64,000 nt of DNA, from the NCBI GenBank assembly GCA_019638575.1, contig JAHBTN010000016.1:22949-86948 (forward strand), in the 5' to 3' direction. A model generated the notes under the pieces. That model worked only from the letters and a program-made list of their open reading frames with translations, was not told the origin of the DNA and did not search any database. Below are positions 1 to 8,530 of the stretch, in pieces. Within the stretch, counting starts at the first letter, position 1. Each line of letters starts with the position of its first letter. This DNA is from Ferruginibacter sp. (GTDB lineage: Bacteria > Bacteroidota > Bacteroidia > Chitinophagales > Chitinophagaceae). The position numbers and the translations under genes are program-made.

Positions 1-224
1 TCTTTTAAAATACAGCGATAAGTTTTTCCTTCGATGGCAATATTTGCCAAAATAAATTCTGATGTGTAAACGATGTCTTTAAAAGCAGTTGCAGGAGCTG
101 AGAAATTAATCTCTGAAGAACCACCATAAATTACACCGGGCACCATTTTCTGAGAGCGAAGTTGGCGGGTGGCTTTTTTTCCGCTTTCGGTCCTCAGTTG
201 TCCTTCGATTGTAATTGATTTCAT
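1..224 (-). CDS. rplY: 50S ribosomal protein L25/general stress protein Ctc, N-terminal part (cut by window edge)
   Basis: The minus-strand frame from the ATG at 222-224 starts MKSITIEGQLRTESGKKATR and continues with an LRSQKMVPGVIYGG segment, then stays open to base 1. The G-K-x-x-x-R-x-L-R and VPGVIYG pattern is the N-terminal 5S-rRNA-binding domain of the L25/Ctc family. About 74 residues are visible, and the C-terminal part lies outside the window. It is downstream of prs on the same strand, a common bacterial pairing, but has its own candidate -7 box at 250-257, so it may be transcribed both with prs and alone. The family call is firm; whether the C-terminal TL5-type extension exists cannot be seen. 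Confidence 0.9.
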   Translation of the reverse strand, partial: MKSITIEGQLRTESGKKATRQLRSQKMVPGVIYGGSSEINFSAPATAFKDIVYTSEFILANIAIEGKTYRCILK

Positions 225-249
225 TGTTTTATAATTTTTTAATGAGGCG

Positions 250-257
250 CAAAGGTA
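250..257 (-). promoter_or_regulatory. Candidate Bacteroidota -7 promoter box for rplY
   Basis: The minus strand reads TACCTTTG, an exact match to the TAnnTTTG -7 consensus of Bacteroidota primary-sigma promoters. It ends 25 nt before the rplY start codon. No convincing TTG -33 element lies at the usual 17-23 nt spacing. Confidence 0.5.
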
Positions 258-348
258 GGTAATAAATGAGTAATTTAATAACTAAAAAATGGATTATTTA
301 AGTTTTTACACCATGTATCCTAATCCATATTAATGCATTATTATTCAT

Positions 349-1302
349 TTATTTCTTATTAGCCATCCTGCTACGCAAGAACAGGCTGTTAATGCTCTTA
401 TTTTCAAAAGCATTACGTATGGTAACTGCAAACAATTCGTCGGTAGATAACACTTTTATCTTACTACATTCGCCCCGTATGGGAATTGTATCACAAACCA
501 CTAATTCTTCCAAAACACTATCTTCAATATTTTTATAGGCATTGCCGCTTAAAACCGGATGGGTACACAAAGCCCTAACGCTCCTGGCCCCGTTATCTTT
601 CATTAAAGCAGCACTCTTTGCAAGGGTTCCTCCTGTATCGCACATATCATCAATTAATACAACATCCCTGTCGGTAACATCGCCTATAACTACCATACTG
701 GCTATTTCATTGGCCCTTTTCCGGTGTTTATCACAAATAACCATTTCGCATTCAAAATAAGTAGCAACCTCCCTGATGCGGTTTGCACTTCCTACGTCGG
801 GTGCGGCAAAAATAAGGTTGGGTAATTTTAAATTTTCAATATAAGGAATGAATATTGCTGAAGAATCCAAATGATCAACAGGTATATCAAAATAGCCTTG
901 TATTTGCGGTGCATGTAAATCCATAGTAATTACCCTATCGGCACCTGCAGCCGTTAGCATATTTGCTACCAGTTTAGAACCAATGGCAACCCTTGGCCTG
1001 TCTTTCCTGTCTTGCCTTGCCAACCCATAGTAAGGTATTACAGCAATCACTTTATAGGCCGATGCTCTTTTAGCTGCATCAATCATCAATAATAATTCCA
1101 TCAGGTTATCTGCAGGCGCATAAGTGCTTTGTATTAAAAAAACAAACCGACCCCTGATACTCTCTTTAAACTCCACATAAATTTCGCCATCGCTAAAACG
1201 CTGTATGTTTACTTTGCCAAGTGGTTCTCCAAATTTCCTGGCTATTTTTTCGGCAAGGTATTGCGAACCGGTACCTGAAAAAATTTTTGCATTTGATTCC
1301 AT
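349..1302 (-). CDS. prs: Ribose-phosphate pyrophosphokinase (PRPP synthetase)
   Basis: This 317-residue protein has the normal length and layout of class I PRPP synthetases, which make PRPP from ribose-5-phosphate and ATP for nucleotide, histidine and tryptophan synthesis. Visible landmarks are the N-terminal FSDGEIYVEF segment, the ATP/Mg region IPYYGLARQDRKDRPR with MDLHAPQIQGYFDIPVDHL, the flexible catalytic loop DKHRKRANE, and the ribose-phosphate-binding DVVLIDDMCDTGGTL motif. The start MESNAKIFSGTGSQYLAEKIA fits the family start. rplY lies 124 nt downstream on the same strand, and radC is divergent. The product is cytoplasmic. The call is secure. Confidence 0.97.
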   Translation of the reverse strand: MESNAKIFSGTGSQYLAEKIARKFGEPLGKVNIQRFSDGEIYVEFKESIRGRFVFLIQSTYAPADNLMELLLMIDAAKRASAYKVIAVIPYYGLARQDRKDRPRVAIGSKLVANMLTAAGADRVITMDLHAPQIQGYFDIPVDHLDSSAIFIPYIENLKLPNLIFAAPDVGSANRIREVATYFECEMVICDKHRKRANEIASMVVIGDVTDRDVVLIDDMCDTGGTLAKSAALMKDNGARSVRALCTHPVLSGNAYKNIEDSVLEELVVCDTIPIRGECSKIKVLSTDELFAVTIRNAFENKSINSLFLRSRMANKK

Positions 1303-1380
1303 ATATAGATTATATTGAGGTAGGTAATATTTTTATCCTGCGAAATTATCATTTAGTTTACATGATTTATCAGGCATTTT

Positions 1381-2082
1381 ATGGAAAATACCAACAAGAC
1401 TTCCACATCTATAAAATCTTGGGCAACAGACGACCGGCCCAGGGAGAAATTACTCACAAAAGGAGCTTCGGCATTAAGTAATTCGGAATTACTTGCCATT
1501 TTGCTAAATAATGGAAGCAAAAATAAAAGTGCTGTTGATTTGGCAAAAGAAGTATTAAAGCTTGGGCGTGATAATCTTAATGAACTGGGAAAGTTATCAT
1601 TAAATGATTTTAAGAAGATAAATGGTATTGGTGATGCAAAGTCTATTATAATTGCTGCAGCTCTGGAGTTAGGAAGAAGAAGACATACAGGTGATAATTT
1701 AGATAAAATAGTAGTGAAGGAAAGCAGGGATGTTGCTAAATACCTGCAAACTCAACTAAAAGATCATACTTATGAAGTTTTTGCTGTTTTGTTCTTAAAC
1801 CAGGCCAATAAGATTAATCATTTTGAAATAGTCAGTAAAGGAGGTATTACCGGAACAGTAGCCGACCCCCGTATTATTCTTAAAAAAGCCCTGGATAATA
1901 ATGCTACTTCGCTTGTATTATGCCATAACCATCCATCGGGTAATTTGCGCCCAAGCAAAGCTGATGAAGAACTTACTAAAAAAATTGCTGAAGCCGCACG
2001 GTATATGGATATTAAAGTGATTGACCATTTAATAGTAAGTGAAGAAGGTTATTACAGCTTTGCAGATGAAGGTTTACTTTAG
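1381..2082 (+). CDS. radC: RadC family protein (UPF0758, JAMM/MPN domain)
   Basis: The protein has 233 residues, the usual size of bacterial RadC-like proteins. The N-terminal third holds a helix-hairpin-helix region around INGIGDAKS. The C-terminal JAMM metalloprotease-like domain carries the metal-binding LCHNHPSGNLRPSKAD signature (HxHPSG...PSxxD) at about residues 179-194. Despite the name, a DNA-repair role is not well supported for this family, and the true substrate is unknown. It stands alone between the divergent prs and the convergent DUF3467 gene. The ATG at 1381 leads into the conserved IKSWATDDRPREKLL start of the family, which supports this choice. Confidence 0.93.
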   Translation: MENTNKTSTSIKSWATDDRPREKLLTKGASALSNSELLAILLNNGSKNKSAVDLAKEVLKLGRDNLNELGKLSLNDFKKINGIGDAKSIIIAAALELGRRRHTGDNLDKIVVKESRDVAKYLQTQLKDHTYEVFAVLFLNQANKINHFEIVSKGGITGTVADPRIILKKALDNNATSLVLCHNHPSGNLRPSKADEELTKKIAEAARYMDIKVIDHLIVSEEGYYSFADEGLL

Positions 2083-2135
2083 CAATTTGTATATTATGTT
2101 GTTGCCCCCTTAAGTTAAAATATACCAATAGTTAA

Positions 2136-2450
2136 TTATGCCTGTGCAGTTGGCCCACCAAAATTAAACGGAATTTCAACTGCATCTATATCCTGGATAG
2201 TGCCGTTTGTTGTTTCAAATTTTTTAATATTTTCTACAATAGCTTTCATAAACCGTTTGGCGTGAAACGGTGTTAATATAATACGGCTTTTTACTTTACT
2301 CTTGGGTGTACCGGGCATTACGTTTACAAAGTCAATTACAAATTCGGCATGGCTATGTGTAATAATGGCAAGGTTGGCATATTGCCCTTCCGAAACATCT
2401 TCTGAAATCTCTATATTAATTTGATTTGGCTGTTCTGTATTATTATTCAT
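2136..2450 (-). CDS. DUF3467 domain protein
   Basis: This small cytoplasmic protein (104 residues from the chosen start) contains the pattern of DUF3467: GQYANLAIITHSHAEFVIDFVNVMPG, then a basic KSKVKSRIILTPFHAKRF stretch. It is common in Bacteroidota and has no established function. The frame is open upstream to 2486, but the extra residues (MFLYFIFVKKLK) come from AT-rich DNA containing the promoter box, and MNNNTEQPNQ at 2450 is the usual family start. It is convergent with radC. Confidence 0.85.
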   Translation of the reverse strand: MNNNTEQPNQINIEISEDVSEGQYANLAIITHSHAEFVIDFVNVMPGTPKSKVKSRIILTPFHAKRFMKAIVENIKKFETTNGTIQDIDAVEIPFNFGGPTAQA

Positions 2451-2464
2451 CTTCAATTTTTTTA

Positions 2465-2472
2465 CAAATATA
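2465..2472 (-). promoter_or_regulatory. Candidate -7 promoter box for the DUF3467 gene
   Basis: The minus strand reads TATATTTG, matching TAnnTTTG, and ends 14 nt before the ATG at 2450. Its position inside the upstream open frame supports the shorter start. Confidence 0.45.
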
Positions 2473-2482
2473 AAATATAAAA

Positions 2483-2513
2483 ACAAAGGGCTTCACCATG
2501 TGAAGCCCTTTGT
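2483..2513 (-). terminator. Rho-independent terminator of the SusC/SusD operon
   Basis: ACAAAGGGCTTCA (2483-2495) pairs perfectly with TGAAGCCCTTTGT (2501-2513) around a 5-nt loop. On the minus strand the stem runs into a T-rich tail. It lies 34 nt beyond the last codon of the lipoprotein gene at 2547. Confidence 0.85.
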
Positions 2514-2546
2514 AAATAATTATATTATTTAACTTAAGTTATAATT

Positions 2547-3554
2547 TTACCTTGGCCCGGTATATTTAAGGGTTTGTGTCCATTCCCTTGTTGCGGACGG
2601 ATCAAATACACCACCCGGGTTATTATAACCATATTTTACATAAAATGTTTTTGATGGTGGGTCGTAATGAGAATTATACCCGGCAGACATTGTATAAAAA
2701 GTTGAAGCGCCTACATATGCATTTTGTACAGTAACAGCAAAAGTGCTTGGGTTTACAGTATACTCCGGTTCCTGAGCACCAAAATAACTAAAGCCACCAC
2801 CTAAAATTGAAGGTTGTGCAAATGCGCCGGCAAGAGGCCAATATATTTTACATGCATTAGCGCCTGTTGTTATTAATTCAACCTCTGTTGAGGCGCAGGT
2901 ATAGCCCGGATTTGATGAAGGGTGATAGTTACAGAAGTCATCTGTATAAACACCATCATAATTGTTTTTAGCGCCAATTTGCAAGATTACAGAATTAGCA
3001 ACCTGCGAAATTTTACCGGTTGCATCAATAGTAGTAATTGTAAATGCTAAACCATACAGGTTACTTGGGTCTAATACAGTAGCATTGGGTATATTAATTT
3101 CAATTTGCTTTGCAAATTCACCCGGTGCAAATGTTACTGTAAAATTGCCACCCTGTCCACCAGTTTTAACAATACCAGCGGCTGGTACTACAGTGTACCA
3201 ATCTGCAGGTAATTGATAAAGAAACAAGCCACTTGAGTTTGTATTGTTAAAATTAGTTATGGCGCTTGTATCGTCCTTTATAGTAATAACAGTTGTGCTG
3301 TTTAAAGCGCTATTATTAGGCACATCTCGTCTAATATCAACCACTGCTTTAGATAAAGTGAATGGTGTATTAACAAAACTGATAGCTTCTGAAATAACAG
3401 AGGGGTCAGATGCAACACCACCATTAAGAATTTTTACAATCGTTTGGCCTGCATCACCCATTGGCTCGGGAGTAGTAATTTTTTTACAGGCGCTAAACGA
3501 AAAGGCAGCTACAGTAAGAATTGCTAATAGCTTTTTTAAGTTTATATATTTCAT
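2547..3554 (-). CDS. Surface lipoprotein with DUF1735-like domain, third gene of the SusCD operon
   Basis: From the ATG at 3554 (MKYINLKKLL) the product has 335 residues. It begins with a lipoprotein signal, AAFSFSACKK, with Cys at about residue 22. The first two thirds resemble the DUF1735 (BT_3987-like) beta-sandwich found in Bacteroidota surface glycan-binding lipoproteins, including a QLPADWYTVVPA strand and a VILQIGAKNNYDGVYT linker. The C-terminal part is unassigned. An upstream in-frame ATG at 3611 would add 19 residues (MRCPLFGQRNNN...) that break the signal peptide, so I reject it. It is co-oriented with susD and susC and followed by a strong terminator, so it probably encodes an accessory binding protein on the cell surface. 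The ligand is unknown. Confidence 0.75.
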   Translation of the reverse strand: MKYINLKKLLAILTVAAFSFSACKKITTPEPMGDAGQTIVKILNGGVASDPSVISEAISFVNTPFTLSKAVVDIRRDVPNNSALNSTTVITIKDDTSAITNFNNTNSSGLFLYQLPADWYTVVPAAGIVKTGGQGGNFTVTFAPGEFAKQIEINIPNATVLDPSNLYGLAFTITTIDATGKISQVANSVILQIGAKNNYDGVYTDDFCNYHPSSNPGYTCASTEVELITTGANACKIYWPLAGAFAQPSILGGGFSYFGAQEPEYTVNPSTFAVTVQNAYVGASTFYTMSAGYNSHYDPPSKTFYVKYGYNNPGGVFDPSATREWTQTLKYTGPR

Positions 3555-3619
3555 CGTTGTGTAATTTTTGTTTTTATTATTATTGCGTTGCCCAAATAAT
3601 GGGCAACGCAAAGTTAATT

Positions 3620-5128
3620 TTAGTTATCCCACCATACTCGTGCATCCTGTGTATCTCCACCTGTAAGGTCGGCAATACCTTGTGCAACACCGGCAGCATT
3701 CAAACTTTTTTCATTTGTACCATACGTATAACGCCTTGGAATTTCGCCAGAAGTACTTGTAGCAAAAGTTGTAGCTTTTAACCCAGGTACACCGGTTCTG
3801 CGCCATTCGCACCAACCTTGTGTTCCATCAGGGTATAGTGCAATATATTTTTGCAATTGTATCCTTTGCAACTTAGAAGTAGTAGTAGCACTTGAAGATG
3901 CAGGAATAGAGCCAAAACTATTTTGGCCAATTGCAGCAACACCTACACCTGCACTATAGTTGGCATTTCCACTCAAATATGAGCCTGGTAAAGAAAGTCC
4001 CCATTGAGCAAATGACTGAGCAATACCGTTATTATATGCCGCTTGGGCATCTGTAGTGGTTAAACCCGGTAACCAACCTCTTTCTATTGCTTCGGCATAA
4101 GATAGCAATACAACAGATGCGCCAACAATTACAATAGGAGAAGTTTGTAAACGATTAGAAGGAGACAGTATTAAAGGCCAGGGTTCTGATACTGTTGTAG
4201 CATCAGCTCTTTCTAAGCCATAAGGGAAACCATTGGTATTAGCGCCAAAAGCAGAAATACGAGAATCGCCTAAACCTGATAATAAATCAGTCATAGTTTT
4301 ACTTTCAGCATAGTCTTTACGGCCATCAAACAAGTTGTACCATGGATTTTTAAAAGGTCCTCCAGGATATACAACAGTAAAATTATCATCATTGGTACTT
4401 ATATATCCGCTTGGTTCAGCAACGGCCGCGGCAAACTGGGTAGCAGCATAATCTCCTGCCGAAGGATAAACTTTAGTTAGCCTTATTGCCATAAGCATAC
4501 GAAGCGAATTGGCCAATTTTTTCCATTTTGCATTTGATCCTCCATAAATAATATCGCCTTTAACTGGGTCGCCATTATCATCAAATTGTGCAACCGCCTC
4601 AGTTAACTCCTTAAAGAGGTCTTTATAAATAGACTCCTGTGTATCGTATTTAGGTACATTTAATTGTAATGCCTCAGAATAAGGTATTGCACCCCACCTA
4701 TCTGTCATGGTCCAAAACTGATAGGCTTTTAAAATACGAGCAACAGCTATTTGATTTTTATTTGAACCATAAGCTGTATTTTCAGCCGCTGTTGCCGGAT
4801 CGGAGTTCCTGTTGATAATATTCTGTAAATCCATTAAAGGACCAGAATAGTTTCCTGAAAATTCAAGCGGTGTGGTTGCATAAAGGCTCGTTTCGGTATA
4901 CTGAGTTTCGCTATAATACTGGCAATACAATCCACCTCTTGTTGAAGCCGCATATCCGGCAATCCCTGATTCAACATTTGTTAATAAAGCTGCCAGGTTT
5001 GGTTTGGTAACCCCACCCGGGTTAACGTTGGTATTACCAAAGTCTTTTATTTTACTACAGCCTGTACCTGCCAGTAATAAAACCGACAAGCCGATTGCTG
5101 TTATTTTGTTATGAATTATCTTATACAT
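3620..5128 (-). CDS. SusD/RagB-type nutrient-binding outer-membrane lipoprotein
   Basis: This 502-residue protein has a lipoprotein signal (VLLLAGTGCSK, Cys at about 24) followed by DFGNTNVNPGG, the usual mature start of SusD-like_2 proteins. The helical TPR-type scaffold is suggested by the ILKAYQFWTMTDRWGAIPYSEAL and WKKLANSLRMLMAIRL segments, the second of which is the most conserved SusD core. The C-terminus carries the family-typical KYIALYPDGTQGWCEWRRTGVPGL. The protein caps the SusC barrel and captures the substrate. It lies 34 nt downstream of susC in the same operon. No glycosidase or peptidase is nearby, so the ligand cannot be named. Confidence 0.93.
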   Translation of the reverse strand: MYKIIHNKITAIGLSVLLLAGTGCSKIKDFGNTNVNPGGVTKPNLAALLTNVESGIAGYAASTRGGLYCQYYSETQYTETSLYATTPLEFSGNYSGPLMDLQNIINRNSDPATAAENTAYGSNKNQIAVARILKAYQFWTMTDRWGAIPYSEALQLNVPKYDTQESIYKDLFKELTEAVAQFDDNGDPVKGDIIYGGSNAKWKKLANSLRMLMAIRLTKVYPSAGDYAATQFAAAVAEPSGYISTNDDNFTVVYPGGPFKNPWYNLFDGRKDYAESKTMTDLLSGLGDSRISAFGANTNGFPYGLERADATTVSEPWPLILSPSNRLQTSPIVIVGASVVLLSYAEAIERGWLPGLTTTDAQAAYNNGIAQSFAQWGLSLPGSYLSGNANYSAGVGVAAIGQNSFGSIPASSSATTTSKLQRIQLQKYIALYPDGTQGWCEWRRTGVPGLKATTFATSTSGEIPRRYTYGTNEKSLNAAGVAQGIADLTGGDTQDARVWWDN

Positions 5129-5162
5129 AATGATTGTTTTTTAAATTAAATTAATGGGGTGA

Positions 5163-8100
5163 TTAAAATCCTAATTTAAGATTGAAACCGAAAGAACGTG
5201 TACCTGGGTACTGTCCGTTTTCACCATATATTGAGGTAATTTCTGACGGGTCAAAATCTTTAGTTTTAGCATATATCAACCATGGGTTCCTGGCAGTAAT
5301 TGAAAAAGTTGCATTGTTTAAAAACTTACTCAATCCCATTTTATCTACAGGTAATTTATAACCAATGCTCAACTCACGCAGTTTCACAAAAGTTAAGTCG
5401 TAAATAAAATCGTTGAATACGTTTCTGGAAACCATTCCACTAAAGTAATCTTTTGCATTTACATACATATCCACATCTTTACCTGTAGTTGCATCTACAC
5501 CAAATACATGTACGCCACCACCATCGGCAACATCATCACGTATAGGATTACCTTTATCATTCAATACAGCAGTACGGGCTGTTAAGCCTGAATAAGCTCC
5601 CCACATATCAGATAAAGAGAAGAACTTACCACCTACCTGGTAGTCGATATTAATATTAGCTACAAAGTTTTTAAAGAATGTAATAGTGTTTTGTACACCA
5701 CCTGTATAATCAGGAATTACACTGCCAAAATTAACCAAATCCGGTGCTTTTACATATAAGCCTGAAGCATCAATAATTGGTTTACCATTAGGCGCAGTTT
5801 TGTATCCTCCGCCAAGTAATGAACCCCATGGCATACCAACACCCAACTTAACAACCGGAGGTGTAATACCGCTAAATGCAGCACCACCACTTACTGTAAA
5901 GTCGTTTACCCCTGGAGCAATTGAAACCACTTTGTTTTCAATAATCTTACTGAAGGTTGAGTTAATTTCCCAACGGAATTTTTCGCCCCAGAATGGCTTA
6001 ATATTAAGAGTAGCATCTACACTTTTTTGTGTAATCTCACCGGTATTAATTGTTTTTGATGTAATACCGCTGGTACCAGTAATAGCTACGCTATAAGGGA
6101 AATCTTTTGTAACCCTGTCTTTATATAAAACTGTAAATCCAATTCTGTTCTTTAAGAAACTCATTTCTAAACCATAGTCTTTTTGTAAAGCTACGGCTCC
6201 ATGAATTCCTGGATCTGTTAAACCATCAGGAGTACCTGATAATATATTACCGTTCCATTGGTTAGCACCAACACCATATAAAGAACCGGGATAAGAATAA
6301 GCACCATAGAAGTTACTATATGGGCCTAAAGCGCCGGGAACCTCACCCCAAGCAAACTTAAGTTTACCATAGCTGATGAATGGAACTGCTTTCCTGATTA
6401 AATCACTGAATACAAAACTTGCACCAAATGACTTACTGAAAATACCATTATCATTAGGAGGCAAGGTAGAGAAGTAGTCTTGCCTTGCAGTACCATCAAT
6501 GAAGAAGAAATTTCTGAAACCTAAAGAAGCAGTTGCAAATATTGCACGGTACTTATCGGTTATTTTACTGCTGCTATATGAAACAGGGCTTTTTGAATTA
6601 CTTAATGAGTAAAGGTCATCAATTGTTAACCCGTCAACAGTACCTGTGTTCATAGCACGGTATTCTTCACTAAACAGGTCGAAACCGGTATTGATATCAA
6701 TACTAAAGTCTTTTATTTTCCTGTTAAATGAAATTAAACCTTCAATGTTTTGTTTGTTCCAAAAGCTTTGAGAAACACTATAACCGGCTTTTTCGCCTGT
6801 TTGGGTAGCACTACGCTCTAAAATGCTTGTTGTAAATCCTTCGCCAAATGTAGTGTTTTGTGCTTTACGGTATGTTAGTTTAAACCTTAAACTATTATTA
6901 ACCTTATAAGTTAAAGAAGCATTACCGTACAAACGGTCTCTCCTGCTTTTTGAAAGAGAATTTTCCTGGTAAGCGAAGAAGTTATACCAGTAGTTACCCA
7001 AAAGGAAAGTTGAGCTATGAGGGTTACTTCCAATATTCCATGATGCTAATTTTCCATTATAAGTAAGGTCTTTAAGCTCTCTTAATATATTCATATCAAG
7101 ATCCCTGTGGTACCATGAGTTAAACGAACCTGTTGTTTGGTTTGAATATCCCTGGTCAAAAACACCATTCAGGTTTTGAGTTATATAGTTGATATTAGTT
7201 GCAAATGTAAAATGAGAATTTAAATCAATAGAACCTGTTACTGATAACATATTCTTTTTTAATGTGGTAGTAGGAATAACACCGGTAACATCTAAATTAG
7301 AATATGAAGCCCTAAAGCTATAATTATCACTTGCCTTGCTAAAGTTAACATTAGTATTACGTGTAACGCCTGTATTATAGAAGTCAGCAGCATTAGTAGG
7401 CTGAGGTGTTAACTTAGCTGTTTTAAATGAATACTCAGAACCCGGATACCATGCATACCAGGGAATATATTCCTGACCAACCATACGAGGACCCCAGCTG
7501 GCATCATCATCATAATTATGATAATATTTTCCATCTAAAGCTTTCCAGGCTACTGGATCACCGGCCTGCCATTTATATTTAAACATATCCGGGCCAGAAC
7601 CACCGGCATAAGAGTTTTGGTAATTAGGTAAGATATATAATTTATCAAACTGCACACCAAGATTCAGTTCTAAACCAATACCACGATTGGTTTTTCTTGC
7701 TTTTTTAAGCGTGATTACAATTACACCATTTTGACCTGCAGGGCCATATAAAGCTGTTGCTGCAGGACCTTGTAATACTGTGTAATCCTCAATATCATCC
7801 GGGTTAAGGTCATTGGCATTAGGCATTTGAGTACCATCAACCACATATAATATAGGGCTGCTACCACTTAAACCACTTTCGCCACCTAAACGGATATCAG
7901 CTCCTCCATCTAAAGAAGCATAAGACTGGCTTCTAACCTGCAAACCGGCCACTTTACCCGCCAATGCGTTGTTAACGTTGGTTTGACGAATGGTATTTAC
8001 CTGCTCGCCGGTAACAACCTGTGCATTAGATGAAACACTTCGTTGTGTACGTTTTGTTTGGAATGCACTTGTTACTACTACTTCCTGTAATTCACCAGAC

Positions 8101-8393
8101 TCTTTTTCCATTACAGTATTTATAACATTTTGAGTACCAACCGGCACTTCAATTGTTTTAAAACCTGCTGCAGAAATCACCAGTACATTTCCTGAATTTA
8201 CTCTAACTGAAAAAGAGCCGTTTGCATCGGCAGATAAACCTGTTGGCGTACCTTTTATTTTAACAGTTGCAAACGAAACCGGATTACCATCAGCATCGGT
8301 AATCTTGCCGTTCACCACTCGGCTTTGGGCAAATGCCAATGCCCCACAGAGCATCAACATTGTAAACAGTGATAAAAATCTTCTCATGTGCAT
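5163..8393 (-). CDS. SusC/RagA family TonB-linked outer-membrane transporter
   Basis: The 1076-residue protein has, in order: a signal peptide (RRFLSLFTMLMLCGALAFAQ), a carboxypeptidase-regulatory-like domain (about 22-95, VVNGKITDADGNPVSFATVKI), a TonB-box-like LQEVVVTSAF, a plug domain with GADIRLGG, ILYVVDG and LQGPAATALYG, then a large beta-barrel ending in FGFNLKLGF with a terminal aromatic residue. It imports a ligand captured by the downstream SusD partner using TonB energy. ATGs exist at 8393 and 8387 (MHM), and I cannot separate them. There is no adjacent anti-sigma/sigma pair or hybrid two-component regulator, so control is likely from elsewhere. Confidence 0.95.
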   Translation of the reverse strand: MHMRRFLSLFTMLMLCGALAFAQSRVVNGKITDADGNPVSFATVKIKGTPTGLSADANGSFSVRVNSGNVLVISAAGFKTIEVPVGTQNVINTVMEKESGELQEVVVTSAFQTKRTQRSVSSNAQVVTGEQVNTIRQTNVNNALAGKVAGLQVRSQSYASLDGGADIRLGGESGLSGSSPILYVVDGTQMPNANDLNPDDIEDYTVLQGPAATALYGPAGQNGVIVITLKKARKTNRGIGLELNLGVQFDKLYILPNYQNSYAGGSGPDMFKYKWQAGDPVAWKALDGKYYHNYDDDASWGPRMVGQEYIPWYAWYPGSEYSFKTAKLTPQPTNAADFYNTGVTRNTNVNFSKASDNYSFRASYSNLDVTGVIPTTTLKKNMLSVTGSIDLNSHFTFATNINYITQNLNGVFDQGYSNQTTGSFNSWYHRDLDMNILRELKDLTYNGKLASWNIGSNPHSSTFLLGNYWYNFFAYQENSLSKSRRDRLYGNASLTYKVNNSLRFKLTYRKAQNTTFGEGFTTSILERSATQTGEKAGYSVSQSFWNKQNIEGLISFNRKIKDFSIDINTGFDLFSEEYRAMNTGTVDGLTIDDLYSLSNSKSPVSYSSSKITDKYRAIFATASLGFRNFFFIDGTARQDYFSTLPPNDNGIFSKSFGASFVFSDLIRKAVPFISYGKLKFAWGEVPGALGPYSNFYGAYSYPGSLYGVGANQWNGNILSGTPDGLTDPGIHGAVALQKDYGLEMSFLKNRIGFTVLYKDRVTKDFPYSVAITGTSGITSKTINTGEITQKSVDATLNIKPFWGEKFRWEINSTFSKIIENKVVSIAPGVNDFTVSGGAAFSGITPPVVKLGVGMPWGSLLGGGYKTAPNGKPIIDASGLYVKAPDLVNFGSVIPDYTGGVQNTITFFKNFVANINIDYQVGGKFFSLSDMWGAYSGLTARTAVLNDKGNPIRDDVADGGGVHVFGVDATTGKDVDMYVNAKDYFSGMVSRNVFNDFIYDLTFVKLRELSIGYKLPVDKMGLSKFLNNATFSITARNPWLIYAKTKDFDPSEITSIYGENGQYPGTRSFGFNLKLGF

Positions 8394-8530
8394 TTAATTA
8401 AGTTTAATGATGTGTAAAAATAAGGATAATTTCTTAACGCCAAAATATTGTTAAATTAATTTTGAGGAAATATCCGCCCAATTAATGACAAATTGTTATG
8501 ATAAATAGCTGCATTATTTTAGAAAAATTG

